Source: Bacillota bacterium (GTDB taxonomy: Bacteria > Vulcanimicrobiota > JAMDEM01). From it: a DNA stretch of 7,265 bases. Below, one piece after another: positions 6,611-7,265 of the stretch. Position 1 is the first letter of the stretch. Every line of letters begins with the position of its first letter. The position numbers were made by a program, and so were the translations under genes. The notes under the pieces are model-generated. The model ran no database searches. It was given only the letters and a program-made list of their open reading frames with translations, and was not told where the DNA came from. The stretch spans positions 1-7,265 of the forward strand of contig JAMDEM010000077.1 in NCBI GenBank assembly GCA_023486985.1, in the 5' to 3' direction.

Positions 6611-6614
6611 AATG

Positions 6615-6714
6615 CCCCCTCACCTTTATCCCTCTCCCCAGTGGGGGAGAGGATAATTAACTCCCCCTGCCGCTCTTTAACAACGAGGGGAGATAACTTA
6701 CTCCCCGATGGGAG
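6615..6714. repeat. Cluster of palindromic CT/GA-rich repeats between the mutase and the epimerase genes
   Basis: Three hairpins can be drawn. The first is CCTCTCCCC (6631-6639) with GGGGAGAGG (6644-6652), loop AGTG, extended by TTAT (6626-6629) and ATAA (6653-6656) after one bulged C. The second is CTCCCC (6661-6666) with GGGGAG (6687-6692). The third is CTCCC (6701-6705) with GGGAG (6710-6714). CCTCACC...CCCTCTCCCC followed by GGGGAGAGG is a familiar kind of dispersed palindrome in bacterial genomes. No gene is seen here. Confidence 0.6.
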
Positions 6715-6722
6715 CGGAAAAT

Positions 6723-6778
6723 TTTATTTTGCGATCGGGATACCCTGCAGCAAGCTGCAGGGTAGTTTATATTAAATT
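6723..6778. repeat. Second copy of the 3'-end repeat, with perfect 10-bp stem
   Basis: TTTATTTTGCGATCG (6723-6737) and GGGATACCCTGC (6738-6748 with flank) are followed by a stem TACCCTGCAG (6741-6750) / CTGCAGGGTA (6755-6764), loop CAAG, then GTTTATATTAAAT. This is the compact form of the element seen at 3103-3305. It sits directly at the 3' end of the mutase gene and contains that gene's TAA. No U-run follows on the minus strand, so it is not a standard intrinsic terminator for the mutase. Confidence 0.7.
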
Positions 6779-7265
6779 TCCTTAAATTCTATATATTCTC
6801 CAAATATTTCCCGAAGAACCTGGCAGATTTCCCCTACGGTGGCATAGGCTCTTACCGCCTCAAGCACCGGCTCCATAATATTATCATTTGATGAAGCCGC
6901 CAGCCTTAAAGCACCCAGGGAATTTATAATCTTTTCATTATCTCTTTTTTTCTTGAGTTCCAAAAGGCGTTCTTTCTGAGCTTGTTCCATGCCACGATTA
7001 ATTATCAACCGGCAGTAACCGGCTTCTTCCGATTCCCTGATAAAATCATTTACGCCCACTACAATTTCTTCTTTTGCTTCGACTTGTTTCTGGTAAGTGT
7101 AAGCGCTGTTTTGAATTTCTCTTTGAATGTATCCTGATTCAATTGCCTTGAGCGCTCCTCCCATTCTCTTAATCCTGTCAATATAATCCGTTGCTTTATT
7201 TTCCAGCTCTTTGGTCAAAGATTCAATGTAATAGGAACCTCCCAGGGGATCAATTGTGTGCAGAG
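6772..7265 (-). CDS. mcmA1: Methylmalonyl-CoA mutase large (substrate-binding) subunit, C-terminal part
   Basis: This B12-dependent mutase subunit isomerises (R)-methylmalonyl-CoA to succinyl-CoA. About 164 residues are visible; the open frame runs off the right edge, and the TTG at 7218 is internal. The reading starts with TIDPLGGSYYIESLT, the conserved segment near the end of the TIM barrel, followed by MGGALKAIESGYIQREI, AYTYQKQVEAKEEIVVGVN and the C-terminal VGEICQVLREIFGEYIEF. The protein ends there, so it is the split type, about 550 residues in relatives, whose B12-binding domain is a separate polypeptide. No B12-binding subunit gene lies downstream in the window; it may be upstream or elsewhere. 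Related isobutyryl-CoA or other acyl-CoA mutases cannot be excluded because the substrate-determining residues are outside the window, but the adjacent epimerase favours methylmalonyl-CoA. Confidence 0.93.
   Translation of the reverse strand, partial: LHTIDPLGGSYYIESLTKELENKATDYIDRIKRMGGALKAIESGYIQREIQNSAYTYQKQVEAKEEIVVGVNDFIRESEEAGYCRLIINRGMEQAQKERLLELKKKRDNEKIINSLGALRLAASSNDNIMEPVLEAVRAYATVGEICQVLREIFGEYIEFKEI

Noticed and set aside
6615..6714. CRISPR-like array of CT-rich units
   Set aside because: The units are palindromes of different sequence and spacing, with no conserved direct repeat or regular spacers.
6741..6774. Stem at 6741-6764 as an intrinsic terminator of the mutase gene
   Set aside because: On the minus strand the stem is followed by TATCCCGATCGC, with no T-run; its recurrence at another gene end points to a repeat rather than a simple terminator.

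Overview
The window is a gene-dense stretch of a bacterial chromosome, probably from an uncultured, Gram-negative-like bacterium. It has moderately AT-rich coding DNA, good Shine-Dalgarno sites, one signal-peptide protein with a TolB-type propeller, and intergenic spaces filled with palindromic repeats. No taxonomic marker allows a firm placement. The genes are mainly housekeeping and central carbon metabolism. I see no phage, IS transposase, CRISPR array, rRNA or tRNA.

Plus-strand block (1-3091): the C-terminal two thirds of the excinuclease helicase UvrB, then a small fructose-6-phosphate aldolase/transaldolase-family protein, then an old-yellow-enzyme-type flavin oxidoreductase. The spacers are 40 and 16 nt, so this looks like one transcription unit, although the three products share no obvious pathway. 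Only the last nine codons before the UvrB reading frame are visible, and they lie in a different frame, so uvrB is frameshifted as given.

Convergent spacer (3092-3295): no gene. It is a composite of repeat modules and hairpins. Part of it recurs at 6723-6778.

Minus-strand block (7265 down to 3296): in transcription order, the C-terminal part of a methylmalonyl-CoA mutase large subunit, methylmalonyl-CoA epimerase, a gamma-class carbonic anhydrase-like hexapeptide protein, FolD (broken by a frameshift), and an exported beta-propeller protein. Mutase and epimerase are consecutive steps between propionyl-CoA and succinyl-CoA. The carbonic anhydrase-like protein could supply or remove bicarbonate for a carboxylase of that pathway, and FolD serves one-carbon metabolism; both links are inference.

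The most notable signals are: (1) a repeat placed right at the 3' ends of two unrelated genes, with a perfect 10-bp stem that shows compensatory changes between copies and supplies the stop codon in two different frames; (2) a repeat-derived hairpin and ribosome-binding site just before the epimerase; (3) two net +2-type frameshifts in conserved housekeeping genes, which raises the question of sequence error versus real lesions; (4) active-site departures in the flavin oxidoreductase. I do not see a convincing new multi-gene system.
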